A stretch of 64,000 nt of DNA from contig NZ_WBMS02000015.1 of the NCBI RefSeq assembly GCF_008923205.2, forward strand, positions 139,891 through 203,890. Reading direction: 5' to 3'. Origin of the DNA: Actinomadura physcomitrii. Lineage in GTDB: Bacteria; Actinomycetota; Actinomycetes; Streptosporangiales; Streptosporangiaceae. A program made the position numbers and the translations under genes. This document shows, one piece after another, positions 1 to 10,057 of the stretch. Numbering within the stretch: the first letter of the stretch is position 1; each line of letters starts with the position of its first letter. The notes beneath the pieces are model-generated. The model was not told where the DNA came from. It saw only the letters and a list, made by a program, of their open reading frames with translations, and did not search any database.

Positions 1-136
1 CGGCGCCGGTGTCGCAGAAGAAGTACTCCATCTGCGGGACGCGGTCGCGCATGTAGATGGCCAGGGCTGATGAGTCCTTGCCTCCGGAGATGCCCAGCAC
101 GTGTCGTGTTGGGGCGGTGGTGTTGTCGGTGGTCAC
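1..136 (-). CDS. sspD: SspD/DndC-like ATP pyrophosphatase (PAPS reductase family), N-terminal fragment
   Basis: Only the first 45 codons lie in the window; the rest is beyond the left edge. The peptide carries the PP-loop motif SGGKDSSALAIYM, the ATP-pyrophosphatase signature of PAPS reductase-like proteins such as DndC and SspD, followed by EYFFCDTGA, typical of the second strand of this fold. It starts at a GTG whose last two bases overlap the TGA of the upstream ATPase gene (GTGA), so it is translationally coupled and is the last visible gene of the leftward operon. In PT systems this enzyme adenylates the backbone phosphate before sulfur insertion. The order desulfurase, DUF4007, ATPase, PP-loop favours the Ssp name over Dnd. 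Confidence 0.85.
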   Translation of the reverse strand, partial: MTTDNTTAPTRHVLGISGGKDSSALAIYMRDRVPQMEYFFCDTGA

Positions 137-3100
137 CGTTCCTTCTTTCCGAGGAGGGCGTGGTCGGGGCCCGATCTGGTGAGCCGCTCGGCAAGGGCGG
201 CGAGCAAGATCCGTGATCCGCCGTGTCCGAGGTCCTTCTCAGCTTGCTCTATGACTCTGACAATCAGCTCGTCGGCGATCTTCCGGGATTCCTGGGGGAC
301 GTGCACGAGCAGGCGTTCTTCGGTGCCTTCGGGGCTGGTGAGGGTCAGCAGGTGAGTGTCGATCTGCCGTGGCGGGGAGTCTGAGGTCTCCTGCTCTGGC
401 GGGCGGCCGGCGTTAGGAGCGTCGGCGGGCACGTCCGATGATCTCTGTGGCTGTGGGGGCTGTTGTTCCTGCTGCGCGGCGTACAGGTGACTGACGCGGT
501 CGAAGCGGCGCGCCATCTCTTGGACGCGTCGTGGGAAGCTATCGACGTCTGCGTCGGTCCAGTCTCCGAGCGCTTTGTTGGTCAGCCGGATGATGATCGG
601 GTCCAGCCAGTCTTCATCGGGCAGGGAGGTGTTCAGGACCCGCTTGACGAATCCCTCGAGTTCCACCTCCAGCGGCGCGTGGGCGAACCCGCGCAGGACC
701 TCGCTGAGGCCCTCCCGCAGCTGCGGGAGTTCGCCGGAGATCCCGAAGGCCTGTCCGATCGTGGCGGTGATATCCGCCCGCAGCGCCCTGGTGGCGCCGG
801 AGATCTCGTTGAGCGCGCCGGTCAGCTTCGCAACGTACGTCTGGGCTGTGGCCTTGTCTTGCGGTTCGGCCGGGGGGATGGGGTTCAGCCCGAGCGCTTG
901 GGGGAGGCTGGTGAAGATCAGCTGCCCCGGGTCGTTGTCGGTGAGCAGCACCTGGCGGACCTGCTGAGCCTGCGGCGATAGCCGCTTGGTCTTGCGCGCG
1001 TATGGTGTCAGGACCATGATCTGTTCCAGTACGGCCCGGGTTACTGCCAGCAGCTTGGGGTTGCGGGCGGTGCGGGAACGCGGAACATCCACGGCCAGCG
1101 ATGCGGCGAGCCCTTCCACCACCAGGCGGCCCTGCCCGGTGCCGACCGGCACGTGCTTGACCGCGAAGCGGTCGGGGCCGCTGTCAGCGATCAGCCGTTC
1201 GATGATCTCCGGAGTGAGGCGGGGGCAGTAGTTGCCTTCTTCGAACAGGGCGATGTCGGCGCCGCGGACGATGAGCGCGGTGGCCATGAGGATCGGCATG
1301 ACGCCGGCCTTGACGCCATATGGGGGCGCCATGAGCCGGGAGTAGATGTCGACGATTGGGGTGTTTTGCGTCGCGCCGGTCAGCAGTTCCTCCAGCGCTT
1401 CCCATGCCGGGACGGTGTGCGGGTGTCGCTGGGGGTCGGGTCGGGATACGCCGTGGGTGGTGATGCTGTCAGCCTGGAGCCCGCCGCTGGTGTGATTGTC
1501 TGCGCGGTGGAGCCCCAGGTATTCCACCACCCCGTGGTACATCGCGCGTTCCTGGGTGTACCGGGCCGTGTCGTAGCCCAGCATGGGCAGCCCGGTCTTG
1601 GTGACCAGGTCGCTTAGCAGGACGCGGCGGGCGCGGGCGCCGTTGCTGGTGAGTTCGTGGCGGCCGGCCATCTCGTTGCGGATGTGCGGGGTGTGGAAGA
1701 ACACCCGGTCGCAGGCCGCTGACGCCAGCGCGGCGAAGCTGCGTGCCTCTAGCGGCTCGCCGGCCTCGGTCTGGGTGTCTTCACCGCGCGGCCACAGGTA
1801 CCAACTGGAGGCGGCGCTGCGCGGGTTGAACGCCTCATCGAGCCGGGCGCCGATGCTGTGGGAGATTTCGGCGATCCGTTCGGTGATCTCCCGGTCGGCG
1901 ACCGGATCGATGTCGTCCTCGTGTCGCAGATCCTCTAGGGCCCGCAGGGTGATGCCCGCTTCCAGGATCTGCGCGGGGTCGCGAGTGATGCCGATCAGCA
2001 CCGGTAGTGGTGAGTTGACCAGTGGCCGGTGGTCGGGGTCGCCGAGGTGGAAGACCACCATGCCATCGGCGGCGTCGCTGACCACGTCGGGGCCGTCGAG
2101 CTTGTCGGTCTGGAGGCTGATGGCGGTGCGGAAGTACCGCAGCATCCCGGTGTGCTGGGTGTGTGCTCCGGCGACCACCTCGGTGGGTAGCACGGCCCCG
2201 AGGTGGTCGCGGAGGTAGCTGACCACGTCGTTGGCGGTGACGCGGACGGCGATCTCCTTGACGCGGGCATCGATGTCGACGTCGGTGCCTTGCCAGACCC
2301 GGTACTCGTCGCTATAGGCGCGGTGGGTGAGGAATCCGGCGTCCGCAAGGTGCTGAAGGCGAGCCTTCAGGTCGGCGAACCGTTCGGGATCGGTGGTTTC
2401 GGCTGGGTCGTGCAGCGCGAACTGGATCATCGCGGGGGTGGCGCGGAGTACTCCATCGACGTCGATGAGGTTGAGGATGCCGATGGTTTTGAGGATATCT
2501 CGATCCTTGTGCGGCAGCCCGTGTGCCTCATTGATCCGGTTATCGACCTCGAGCCAGCGGCTGGCGTTGGTGGAGGCCAGGATGGTGGTGCGGCCGGAGG
2601 CGAAGAAGTAGTCATACAGTTGCGGCAACTGCACGGTGGAGGCCTGCTTGGGCGAGGCTGTTGAGTGCTCCTGTAGGGCGCGGCGGATGGTGTGAGGCTC
2701 GTCGTTGGTGAGAAAACCGATGAGGCTGCGGTCATGCTGCCCGATCTGGAAGGCCAGCAGCGGCGCTGCCACACTGGTCAGCGGATGCAGCGGATACAGG
2801 TGCTCGAACATCTCCGATGAGATGTGCACCACCGAGTTCAGGCCGTGGTTGGTCCAGGCATCGGCGGCAGCCCGCGCGTGAGCGTTGATGAGCTGCCGCC
2901 CGGCCTCGTCCACACCGCCGTGGTCGAGCCGCCGCTGCAGCAGGTGGACCGCGTCGCCGAGGTTAGGGGTGAAGGTGATGTCCTCGAACCGGCCCTGGAC
3001 CTTGGCCCACTCCTTGGTCTGGATGCTGCTGGAGCGGGCCGCGTAGTCGCTGAACGCCAGATGCTGGAGGGTGAAGATGAACAGAGGCAGCCCGGAGTGC

Positions 3101-3795
3101 CCGGCCCCCTTCTCCGCCAGCATCTGGAGCAGGAACACATCGCTGTCGGCACCTGCCGAATCGCCGGAGGCTGCCAGGTACTCCAGGGACTTGCCGAACT
3201 CGTCGATGACCAGCAGCACCGGGCCGGCGGCGCACAACGCGGTGACCGCGTCCAGCAGGTGTTCGGTGCTGGGCACCTCCGACTCCGCGCACGCCTTCAA
3301 GGCCTTCGCGGCGCCAGGCAGGCGCCTGTTCTTCGGCTTGCGTTCCACGGCGGTCTTCAGAGCCCGGTGTACGGTGACGGCCAGCGGTTCTCGCCGCGCC
3401 GTGGTGACCGCACCGAGGAACCCCTCGGGGGCCAACGCGTCTCGCGCCTCAGCCAGGCGCGCCGCCAGGCTCGGGCTAGACGCCTGCACCGCCTCCAGCG
3501 CTTTGCTCCGGCGTTCAGCGTCGGTGCCCAGGAACGCATCCAGCAGATTCGCCAGCGTCGACTTGCCCGACCCGTAGGGGCCGGTGAACGACCAGGCGCG
3601 CGTCCGTTTCGGATCCGCGACCGCGTTGGTGACCCGATCCAGCACATCCAGTGCCCGGGCCCCCACGTAGGGGTCGTTGAGGTCGGGTTCGCGGACATCG
3701 CGTTCCAGGTTGGTGGAGCGTAGCTCCGACCCGATCAAGTGGATGCCCGCAGGCACCTGTGCCGAGAGTTCCGCATGGTCGCCGACCGTGCTCAC
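133..3795 (-). CDS. sspC: SspC-like large P-loop ATPase of the phosphorothioation system
   Basis: This 1,220-residue protein has a Walker A motif GPYGSGKST at residues 72-80 and a Walker B-like segment LLVIDEF at about 194-200, so it is a P-loop ATPase with a long alpha-helical C-terminal region I cannot assign to domains. A low-complexity hydrophilic stretch rich in Q, P, D and E sits near residues 1,105-1,150. It starts with GTG overlapping the stop of the DUF4007 gene and its own stop overlaps the start of the PP-loop gene, so the three are coupled. SspC is described as the ATPase of the single-strand PT modification complex; its size and place between DUF4007 and PP-loop genes fit. The name rests on gene order and motifs, not alignment. 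Confidence 0.8.
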   Translation of the reverse strand: MSTVGDHAELSAQVPAGIHLIGSELRSTNLERDVREPDLNDPYVGARALDVLDRVTNAVADPKRTRAWSFTGPYGSGKSTLANLLDAFLGTDAERRSKALEAVQASSPSLAARLAEARDALAPEGFLGAVTTARREPLAVTVHRALKTAVERKPKNRRLPGAAKALKACAESEVPSTEHLLDAVTALCAAGPVLLVIDEFGKSLEYLAASGDSAGADSDVFLLQMLAEKGAGHSGLPLFIFTLQHLAFSDYAARSSSIQTKEWAKVQGRFEDITFTPNLGDAVHLLQRRLDHGGVDEAGRQLINAHARAAADAWTNHGLNSVVHISSEMFEHLYPLHPLTSVAAPLLAFQIGQHDRSLIGFLTNDEPHTIRRALQEHSTASPKQASTVQLPQLYDYFFASGRTTILASTNASRWLEVDNRINEAHGLPHKDRDILKTIGILNLIDVDGVLRATPAMIQFALHDPAETTDPERFADLKARLQHLADAGFLTHRAYSDEYRVWQGTDVDIDARVKEIAVRVTANDVVSYLRDHLGAVLPTEVVAGAHTQHTGMLRYFRTAISLQTDKLDGPDVVSDAADGMVVFHLGDPDHRPLVNSPLPVLIGITRDPAQILEAGITLRALEDLRHEDDIDPVADREITERIAEISHSIGARLDEAFNPRSAASSWYLWPRGEDTQTEAGEPLEARSFAALASAACDRVFFHTPHIRNEMAGRHELTSNGARARRVLLSDLVTKTGLPMLGYDTARYTQERAMYHGVVEYLGLHRADNHTSGGLQADSITTHGVSRPDPQRHPHTVPAWEALEELLTGATQNTPIVDIYSRLMAPPYGVKAGVMPILMATALIVRGADIALFEEGNYCPRLTPEIIERLIADSGPDRFAVKHVPVGTGQGRLVVEGLAASLAVDVPRSRTARNPKLLAVTRAVLEQIMVLTPYARKTKRLSPQAQQVRQVLLTDNDPGQLIFTSLPQALGLNPIPPAEPQDKATAQTYVAKLTGALNEISGATRALRADITATIGQAFGISGELPQLREGLSEVLRGFAHAPLEVELEGFVKRVLNTSLPDEDWLDPIIIRLTNKALGDWTDADVDSFPRRVQEMARRFDRVSHLYAAQQEQQPPQPQRSSDVPADAPNAGRPPEQETSDSPPRQIDTHLLTLTSPEGTEERLLVHVPQESRKIADELIVRVIEQAEKDLGHGGSRILLAALAERLTRSGPDHALLGKKER

Positions 3796-4916
3796 GCCTT
3801 CTCCTCGATCAGTTCCATCGTCTCGGTCTGCTCAGCCTGCTGGTTCCGCTTGGGATGAGTACGAATCCCGAGCAGCCCAGGGAAGCGCTGCTCCCACTGC
3901 TCTGGGGTGGGGAAGCCGTCTTGGGCACGGATGTTGCCGTAGTGCTGGTCCAGGATGTTCCAGGCGAGCGCTTGTGGATGGCCGGCAAATTCCAGTGTCC
4001 GCTGTCCGAGTGAATCGGTGATCTGCAATGACTCATGCTCGGCGACCAGGTCTTCGATGACGGCGATGAGCTCCGGTTCCCGCATGCGGAACGCCCGGCC
4101 GGGTGCCCCGGGCTCGTTGGCCAACCGCGCCACCGAGATGGACTGGCCGCTGGCGAACTCCACGGCGTACTCCAGGCATGCATACAGCAGCACCGCGGGG
4201 GGCAGGTTGCCGCGCGGCCGGTTGGTGAACCGCCAGATACGGTCCTTGCCTCTGCCCTGTCCCTCCAGCAGCCCCAGTTCACGGAACGGGCTCATCAGCT
4301 GATCTTCGAAACTGCCGGGAGAGTTGGTGTGTACCTCCAGGTCCATCGCGTACATTTTGGTCAGGCAGTCCACATCCCGCTTGATCGATTCGGCGGCGGG
4401 CACGGAAGCCGTCGGGTAGCTCTCGTTCACGTGCCGGGTGATCAACGTGATCATCTCGGCGGCCGTGACTTTGGAGAACGGCGCCAGGTGGAACATCACA
4501 TACCAGCTCGGCACCAGGCATTTGGCGCCGTCGGGGCCGGGCTCACGGGACAACAGCCACCAGTGCAACAGCCACAGGCTCCCGCTGTCCTCCAGATAGG
4601 GGTCAGCACCGCGCTCGCCCAGCAGCCATTCCGCCCGCCAGGTCGGGGAGGCGATGTAGGCCCGGTTCGACGGATCGGGGTGTGGGTGTTCGCGGGTGAG
4701 TTTGAACGCCTGCGTCCAGAATCGGATGGAGTGGACCATGTTCTTTCCGACGCCCAGCGTCACCGGGGCGGTGTCGCGGTGGAACAGATCACTGCCGGAG
4801 TCCCCGTCCTTCATGATCTCGCTGTGAGCCTTATGGAGCCAGCCGAACCGGGGAGCGAACGTCTCGTGCCGGGCGAACTTCGGCTCGGCCGCATCTGCGA
4901 GCCGACTGTCGGACAT
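3792..4916 (-). CDS. sspB: DUF4007 family protein, SspB-like component of DNA phosphorothioation
   Basis: The 374-residue protein opens with FARHETFAPRFGWLHKAH, the conserved N-terminal signature of DUF4007 proteins, followed by the usual LGVGKNMVHSIRFWTQAF segment. No transmembrane segment or signal peptide is evident. DUF4007 proteins travel with PP-loop and ATPase genes of PT systems; SspB has been described as the DNA-nicking subunit of SspBCD (established knowledge, recalled). The gene lies 68 nt downstream of the cysteine desulfurase and overlaps the ATPase gene by four bases. The ATG at 4916 is well placed with GAAAGGG upstream on the coding strand. Confidence 0.83.
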   Translation of the reverse strand: MSDSRLADAAEPKFARHETFAPRFGWLHKAHSEIMKDGDSGSDLFHRDTAPVTLGVGKNMVHSIRFWTQAFKLTREHPHPDPSNRAYIASPTWRAEWLLGERGADPYLEDSGSLWLLHWWLLSREPGPDGAKCLVPSWYVMFHLAPFSKVTAAEMITLITRHVNESYPTASVPAAESIKRDVDCLTKMYAMDLEVHTNSPGSFEDQLMSPFRELGLLEGQGRGKDRIWRFTNRPRGNLPPAVLLYACLEYAVEFASGQSISVARLANEPGAPGRAFRMREPELIAVIEDLVAEHESLQITDSLGQRTLEFAGHPQALAWNILDQHYGNIRAQDGFPTPEQWEQRFPGLLGIRTHPKRNQQAEQTETMELIEEKA

Positions 4917-4984
4917 GGAATGGGGCCCTTTCGGTAGCTCAGGGGTTCGGTAGTTCAGGTGGACGCCGCGCGCAGGACGGTCGG

Positions 4985-6157
4985 CTAGGGCTCTGCTCCA
5001 GCAGCCAGGGCTGCGCGCACGTGCTCCACGGCACGGACCGTGGCGTCCACGGCGTGGCCGATGTCGTGTTTTGTGGTGGCAAAGCCAAACGAGTAGCGGA
5101 CGGTGGCGTCGGCGTCGTCGCGGCTCAAACCCATGGCCAGCAGCACGTGACTCGGGGTCGGTGCTCCGGATGCGCAGGCGCTACCCTGCGAAGCGGCCAC
5201 CTCCGGCATCGCGGCCAGTACCGCATCTGCCGGGGTGCCGGGGAAGGTGACGCTGGTGACGCCGGGCAACCGCTGCGCCCTCGCCCCGTTGATGCGGCAG
5301 CCGGGTACCCGCAGCTTCAACTCCGATTCCAAGAGCATGCGCAGCGCCCCAACCCGCTGCACCTCCTCGGCGAGATGGTGCTGTGCTGCCTGCGCGGCGG
5401 CACCGGTTCCCGCGATGCCGGGCACGTTCAACGTCCCGGCCCGCCAGCCGCGTTCCTGCCCTCCACCGGTCAGCAGCGGCCTGTAGGGCAGAGAGGCCCC
5501 CCGCCGGATGAACAACGCACCGACTCCCTGCGGGCCGCCGAACTTGTGTGCCGACAGTGACAGCAGGTCCACCTCAAGCTCGGCTAGGTCCAGTGGGACA
5601 CGACCTACCTGCTGCGTCGCGTCGGTGTGCACCAGCGCCCCGGCCTCGTGCGCCAGCTTGATGATCGGCTTCAGATCGGTGAGCACCCCGGTCTCATTGT
5701 TGGCCGACATCACCGAGACGACCGACAGCTGCCGCCGCGCGCATACAAACCTCAGGGGATCCAGGTCGACGATGCCGTCGGCGTCCACGGGTAGTTCGAC
5801 CAGCAGGTCCGGCCGGTCCGCCGTCAGGCTGCGAGCCGTCTCCAGCACTGCAGGGTGTTCCACAGCAGAGATCACCAGCACAGTGTCCGGGGTGTGGCAG
5901 GCGCGCAACGCCAGGTTGTTGGCTTCGGTGGCTCCGGAGGTAAAGATAAGCTCCCCCGGTGCACAGTTGAGCAGTGACGCGACTTGCCGTCGCCCCCGGT
6001 CCACACGTGCGGCTGCGTCCTGGCCCGCGTGGTGAAGGCTGGAGGCGTTACCTGCATGCTGGAACGCCTCCATGATCGCTTCGTGCGCCTCGCTGCGAAG
6101 CGGTGCCGTGGCGTTGTAGTCGAGGTAGACCGGCTCGCAACGCTGAGGTTCAGTCAT
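4985..6157 (-). CDS. sspA: Cysteine desulfurase (NifS/IscS class, SspA/DndA role)
   Basis: This 390-residue PLP enzyme is full length for the family. It shows LDYNATAPL near the start, TSGATEANN at 73-81, NNETG at 153-157, the PLP lysine in SAHKFGG (Lys205) and the catalytic loop SQGSACASG with Cys328 as the likely persulfide cysteine. It would take sulfur from L-cysteine and pass it to the PP-loop enzyme. It is the first gene of the leftward operon, so it is probably dedicated to PT modification rather than to iron-sulfur assembly; no IscU or SufE partner is near. Its promoter should lie in the divergent gap to the helicase operon. Confidence 0.92.
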   Translation of the reverse strand: MTEPQRCEPVYLDYNATAPLRSEAHEAIMEAFQHAGNASSLHHAGQDAAARVDRGRRQVASLLNCAPGELIFTSGATEANNLALRACHTPDTVLVISAVEHPAVLETARSLTADRPDLLVELPVDADGIVDLDPLRFVCARRQLSVVSVMSANNETGVLTDLKPIIKLAHEAGALVHTDATQQVGRVPLDLAELEVDLLSLSAHKFGGPQGVGALFIRRGASLPYRPLLTGGGQERGWRAGTLNVPGIAGTGAAAQAAQHHLAEEVQRVGALRMLLESELKLRVPGCRINGARAQRLPGVTSVTFPGTPADAVLAAMPEVAASQGSACASGAPTPSHVLLAMGLSRDDADATVRYSFGFATTKHDIGHAVDATVRAVEHVRAALAAGAEP

Positions 6158-6581
6158 CGTGACCCACTCCCTCGCCCCGTATCATGCTCTGCCTCGGCTG
6201 ACTCCTGGCGCATCGTATCGCGCTCGGCTTCGAGGTCACCAGGAGTGCATCCGATCGTAGTGGCAGGCGGCCGACAACGGAGGCAGGGTTCGGCGACTGC
6301 CGCGCTTGGCGCGTCACCTGACACCAAGCGGAACTCCCGCTTGGCCGGACGGTTAAGGTCTTTCGAAGTTGTCGGAAGTTGGGCACGCACCTGCTCGTGC
6401 AGATGAATGGCAAGGAATGCCCCGTGATGTCGGTATGAGGGTCTAGGGTTGGCTGCACCACCCGCAGGTGAACGCGGGTGAACAGGGCCGTTGCAGCGAG
6501 AGCGGCATCATGGAAAGGCGGATTGTTGCACGTTGCGCTGAGGGAACTGTGCTCGCGGCCAAGCGTGCGCACAGGGAAGTC
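6158..6581. promoter_or_regulatory. Divergent intergenic region between PT modification and restriction operons
   Basis: About 420 bases separate the leftward desulfurase operon from the rightward helicase operon, so both promoters should lie here. I see no convincing long palindrome or small gene. Upstream start codons for the helicase at 6468 and 6510 fall inside this stretch, so the true gap may be shorter. Confidence 0.45.
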
Positions 6582-8201
6582 ATGATCGATTCCCCTGGGA
6601 TCGCCTTTCGTGCCGTCCTTGACGCTGCTCCGCTGCCCTATGTACGGCGTCTGCTCGGCGAGCATGTGTGTGAACTCCTGGAGTTGCTGCAGGGGAGCAA
6701 TGCCGATCCTGCCTCTCTCCGGGCGGTCGCCGCCTCGGCTGTCTCACCCGAGCGGCTGGTGGCCGACCGCGATGAGCGCGTGGAACTGCTTGAGCTCCTG
6801 CCCGCGGACAAGCGTGAAGAACTGGCCGGGCGCCTTGGAGGCGCCGGGGCAGCCGAGCCCGCAGCGTTTCTGGCCGGCCTCGACTGGTCGCCTGAACACC
6901 GCCGTGTACTTCTGGGGTTCCTCGGTCTGGTCGTTGACCGCGTGCCCGAGCCTCCCGCCTCTTCGCTTGGCCGAGTTGGCCCGGCCTATGGCCTGTTTCC
7001 CTATCAGCGGACGGCTGCGCGCACGGTCCGCCGTCTGCTGTACTCGGGGGAACGGCGAACGGTCCTGCACCTGCCGACCGGAGGCGGCAAGACCCGTACC
7101 GCGATGAACGTGGTCTGCGACCACTTGCGGCAGCACGAACCCTCCGTCACGGTATGGCTTGCCAGGGGGCAGGAGCTTTTGGAGCAGGCAGCGCTGGAAT
7201 TCGAACGCGCATGGGCGGCACTCGGCGACCGGGAAGTCACGGTCGTTCGGATGTGGGGCGATCATCCGACCAGCCTTGAGCCCATTTCCGACGGCATTGT
7301 GGTCCTCGGCCTCGACAAGGCTGGGGCAGCAGTCAAGGCCGACCCGGGCTTCTTGGACCGTCTGGCCCTTCGCACCACCCTGACGATCTTCGATGAGACC
7401 CACCAAGCCATCGCCCCCACCTACCGCCGGGTCGTGCAGGCGCTGAGCTTGCGCAGCGACTCCAGCCTGCTGGGGCTCACGGCAACACCTGGGCGCACCT
7501 GGGCCGACATCGCCGCCGATGAGCAACTCGCTGATCTGTTCGCCCGGCAGAAGGTGATGCTGGAGATCGACGGCTACGACAACCCCGTGACCGCCCTGAT
7601 CGACCAGGGGTATCTCGCTCGCCCCACCTTCCGCACGGTGGCGGGAGAGTCCGGCATGAAACTCAGCGCCCAAGACCAGCGTGGCCTGGCGGCATCCTTC
7701 GACCTCCCAGAGGCGCTCGTTGCCCGACTTGCCGACAACGTTCAATGGAATCTGCAGGTCGTGCGCACGATACTCGATCTGAGTACCCGCCATAACCGCA
7801 TCTTGGTGTTCGCCGCCTCGGTGGAACACAGCCGGATGATCACTGCGATCCTGTCCGTGCTCGGGGTCGATGCCGCACAAGTCACCGCCGAATCGCCAGC
7901 CCGCCACCGCGACAGGGTGATCAGCAGATTCAAGGGCCCCGGCACGCAGACGATGGTCCTGTCCAACTTCGGGGTTCTCACGACGGGCTTCGACGCACCG
8001 GCCGCGAGCGCGGCCGTCATCGCCCGCCCGACACGCTCCCTGGTGCTCTACAGCCAGATGGTCGGCCGTGTCATCCGCGGGCCAAGGGCCGGCGGCACCC
8101 CGACGTGCGAGGTGGTCACCGTCATCGACCCGTCGCTGCCCGGCTTCGGCGACGTGGCAGAAGCGTTCACTAACTGGGAAGACGTATGGGAGGCCCGGTG
8201 A
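6582..8201 (+). CDS. SF2 DEAD/DEAH-type helicase of the PT-linked restriction module (SspFGH-like)
   Basis: With the ATG at 6582 the protein has 539 residues. It has a helicase Walker A PTGGGKT at 165-171, a DETH box at 271-274 in place of DEAH, motif III within GLTATPGR, and a C-terminal helicase domain ending in GFDAP and QMVGRVIRGPR (arginine finger region). About 140 residues of unassigned helical sequence precede the ATPase core. In-frame ATGs at 6468 and 6510 are alternatives; I chose 6582 because GGGAAG lies just upstream and sequence before it is weakly conserved in style. Its stop overlaps the next start (GTGA). A helicase, GHKL and PLD trio beside sspABCD is the expected shape of a PT-sensing restriction unit; which Ssp letter each protein takes I cannot say. 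Confidence 0.8.
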   Translation: MIDSPGIAFRAVLDAAPLPYVRRLLGEHVCELLELLQGSNADPASLRAVAASAVSPERLVADRDERVELLELLPADKREELAGRLGGAGAAEPAAFLAGLDWSPEHRRVLLGFLGLVVDRVPEPPASSLGRVGPAYGLFPYQRTAARTVRRLLYSGERRTVLHLPTGGGKTRTAMNVVCDHLRQHEPSVTVWLARGQELLEQAALEFERAWAALGDREVTVVRMWGDHPTSLEPISDGIVVLGLDKAGAAVKADPGFLDRLALRTTLTIFDETHQAIAPTYRRVVQALSLRSDSSLLGLTATPGRTWADIAADEQLADLFARQKVMLEIDGYDNPVTALIDQGYLARPTFRTVAGESGMKLSAQDQRGLAASFDLPEALVARLADNVQWNLQVVRTILDLSTRHNRILVFAASVEHSRMITAILSVLGVDAAQVTAESPARHRDRVISRFKGPGTQTMVLSNFGVLTTGFDAPAASAAVIARPTRSLVLYSQMVGRVIRGPRAGGTPTCEVVTVIDPSLPGFGDVAEAFTNWEDVWEAR

Positions 8202-10057
8202 CATCCAAGTACTCGATCGTTACCTCTGACCTGACGGTTAAGGCACTGCAAGACAGCGGCTACAAGTCCACCGCGCATGCGATCGCCGAACTCATCGACA
8301 ACGGCCTCGAGGCCAACGCCGACCTCGTCGAACTGTTCGTCGTCGAAGGAACGCAGCCCACCGCCGGGCGCGCCCGGCGCCGCGTGGAGACCATCGCCGT
8401 CCTTGACAACGGCGACGGGATGAGCGGGGAGACTCTCCGGCAGGCCCTGCGGTTTGGCGCCGGGACCCGCCGCCAGCGCAAAGGCATCGGTCGCTTCGGC
8501 GTCGGGCTGCCCAACTCCAGCATCTCCCAGGCTGACCGCGTGGATGTGTGGTCCTGGACCAACGGCCCGGAAAACGCGCTGCGCACCTACCTTGATCTCA
8601 AGGAGCTGCTCGACGGACTCGAAGAGGTGCCCGAGCCCGAGCCCGAACCGGTCCCGCAGGAATGGCAGCAGCTCGCCGAAGGGCTCGGCCCTTCGGGAAC
8701 CCTGGTGCAGTGGACCAGGCTCGAACGCGTGCAGTGGCGCGGCGCGCGTACCACACTCAACAACACCGAGAAGCTGATCGGCCGGATCTACCGGCGGCTG
8801 CTGACCGAGGGCAAGCGGATTCGGCTGGTTCCCGTCGAGGGGTGGGCCGAACTCCCGGGCGGCCGCGACGCCCTCCCTAACGACCCCCTCTACCTCACCA
8901 CGCCCAGCTCGACACCAGCGCCCTTCGGCACCAAGCCAATGTTCCGGCCCTACGGGGGAGGCAACACCGGCCAGATCGGTGTCGAACGGTTCATGGTCAC
9001 GGGCGTTGATGGCGCCGACTACCCCGTCCTAGTGAGGGCCTCGGTGGCTGTGGACGCCGCCCGACTGCCCGACATCGCCGGCGAGGAGTGGCCCACAGAG
9101 ATCAGCCCGACCGCCAACCCGGGCGACACCCCCTGGGGCAAGCACGCCGCCAAGAACCTGGGCATCTCTCTAATCCGAGCCGATCGCGAACTCGACCTTG
9201 ACACCAGCTGGACCAACTCCTACGACCCCGTCGAACGCTGGTGGGGCATCGAGATCGACTTTCCCCCGCAGCTCGATGAGGTCTTCGGCGTCACAAACAA
9301 CAAGCAGGCCGCCACGATCTTCTCCAGCCTATCCAGCTTCAACTGGCGTGATGAAGCCGCTGGCCTGACCTTCGAAGAATTCCGCGAACAGCTCCGGGAG
9401 GAAGGCGACCGAAGTCTCCCGCTGATCGAAATCGTCTACTACATTCGTGAAAAGCTTCTGGGAAACCTGCGGAGCCACCTGACAGATCAGACCCGGGGAA
9501 CCCGGGCCAACCGCAAACGGCACGAAGAAGTCGAGGCAAAGGCAGAGCACGCGCTACAGCGCCGCAAGGAAGAAACCCAGCCGAGCTTCACCGACCAACT
9601 CGCGGAACATGCCACCGAGGAAGAAAGCCAGCAGCAGCAGTTCGACAGCCTGGTCAAGCTCCACAAATACAGCCCGGCCGACGCCGAGCGCATCATCGCC
9701 GAAACCAGGGCGAACAACAGACACATCCAGCTGCTGACCAGCCGGAACCCAGATTCACCCGCCTTCTTCAACGTCGAGTTCATCCCCGGCGTGCTGCAGG
9801 TCTCGCTCAACATGGACCACCCGGCCTACAACGACCTCGTCGCCGTCCTCGACCAGGACATCGAGGGCGCCAGCAAAGAGGAACTTGCCGACCGTCTGAT
9901 CAACGCCGCCGATGCCTTCAAACTGGTCCTGCTGTCGTGGGCACGCTACGAGGACGAACAACCCGAAAGGCCCCGCGCGCGTGCCAGGCAGATGCGGCAG
10001 GACTGGGGCCGCATCGCCCGCGAGTTCCTGCACCCCGACGACGAGGACGACGAGTGA
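8198..10057 (+). CDS. GHKL-superfamily (HATPase_c_3-like) ATPase of the PT-linked restriction module
   Basis: From GTG 8198 the protein has 619 residues. GHKL motifs are clear: N-box ELIDNGLEAN at 31-40, G1 DNGDGM at 70-75 and G2 GIGRFGVGLP at 96-105, as in MutL, Hsp90 and MORC-type ATPases. A charged helical region at about 430-490 rich in E, K and R could form a coiled coil, and the tail ends in acidic DEDDE. Such ATPases work as ATP-gated clamps, which would suit a DNA-bound restriction complex. GTG 8198 overlaps the helicase stop and follows GGAGG closely; an in-frame ATG at 8186 is the alternative. The downstream PLD gene overlaps its stop by GTGA. Confidence 0.82.
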   Translation: MTSKYSIVTSDLTVKALQDSGYKSTAHAIAELIDNGLEANADLVELFVVEGTQPTAGRARRRVETIAVLDNGDGMSGETLRQALRFGAGTRRQRKGIGRFGVGLPNSSISQADRVDVWSWTNGPENALRTYLDLKELLDGLEEVPEPEPEPVPQEWQQLAEGLGPSGTLVQWTRLERVQWRGARTTLNNTEKLIGRIYRRLLTEGKRIRLVPVEGWAELPGGRDALPNDPLYLTTPSSTPAPFGTKPMFRPYGGGNTGQIGVERFMVTGVDGADYPVLVRASVAVDAARLPDIAGEEWPTEISPTANPGDTPWGKHAAKNLGISLIRADRELDLDTSWTNSYDPVERWWGIEIDFPPQLDEVFGVTNNKQAATIFSSLSSFNWRDEAAGLTFEEFREQLREEGDRSLPLIEIVYYIREKLLGNLRSHLTDQTRGTRANRKRHEEVEAKAEHALQRRKEETQPSFTDQLAEHATEEESQQQQFDSLVKLHKYSPADAERIIAETRANNRHIQLLTSRNPDSPAFFNVEFIPGVLQVSLNMDHPAYNDLVAVLDQDIEGASKEELADRLINAADAFKLVLLSWARYEDEQPERPRARARQMRQDWGRIAREFLHPDDEDDE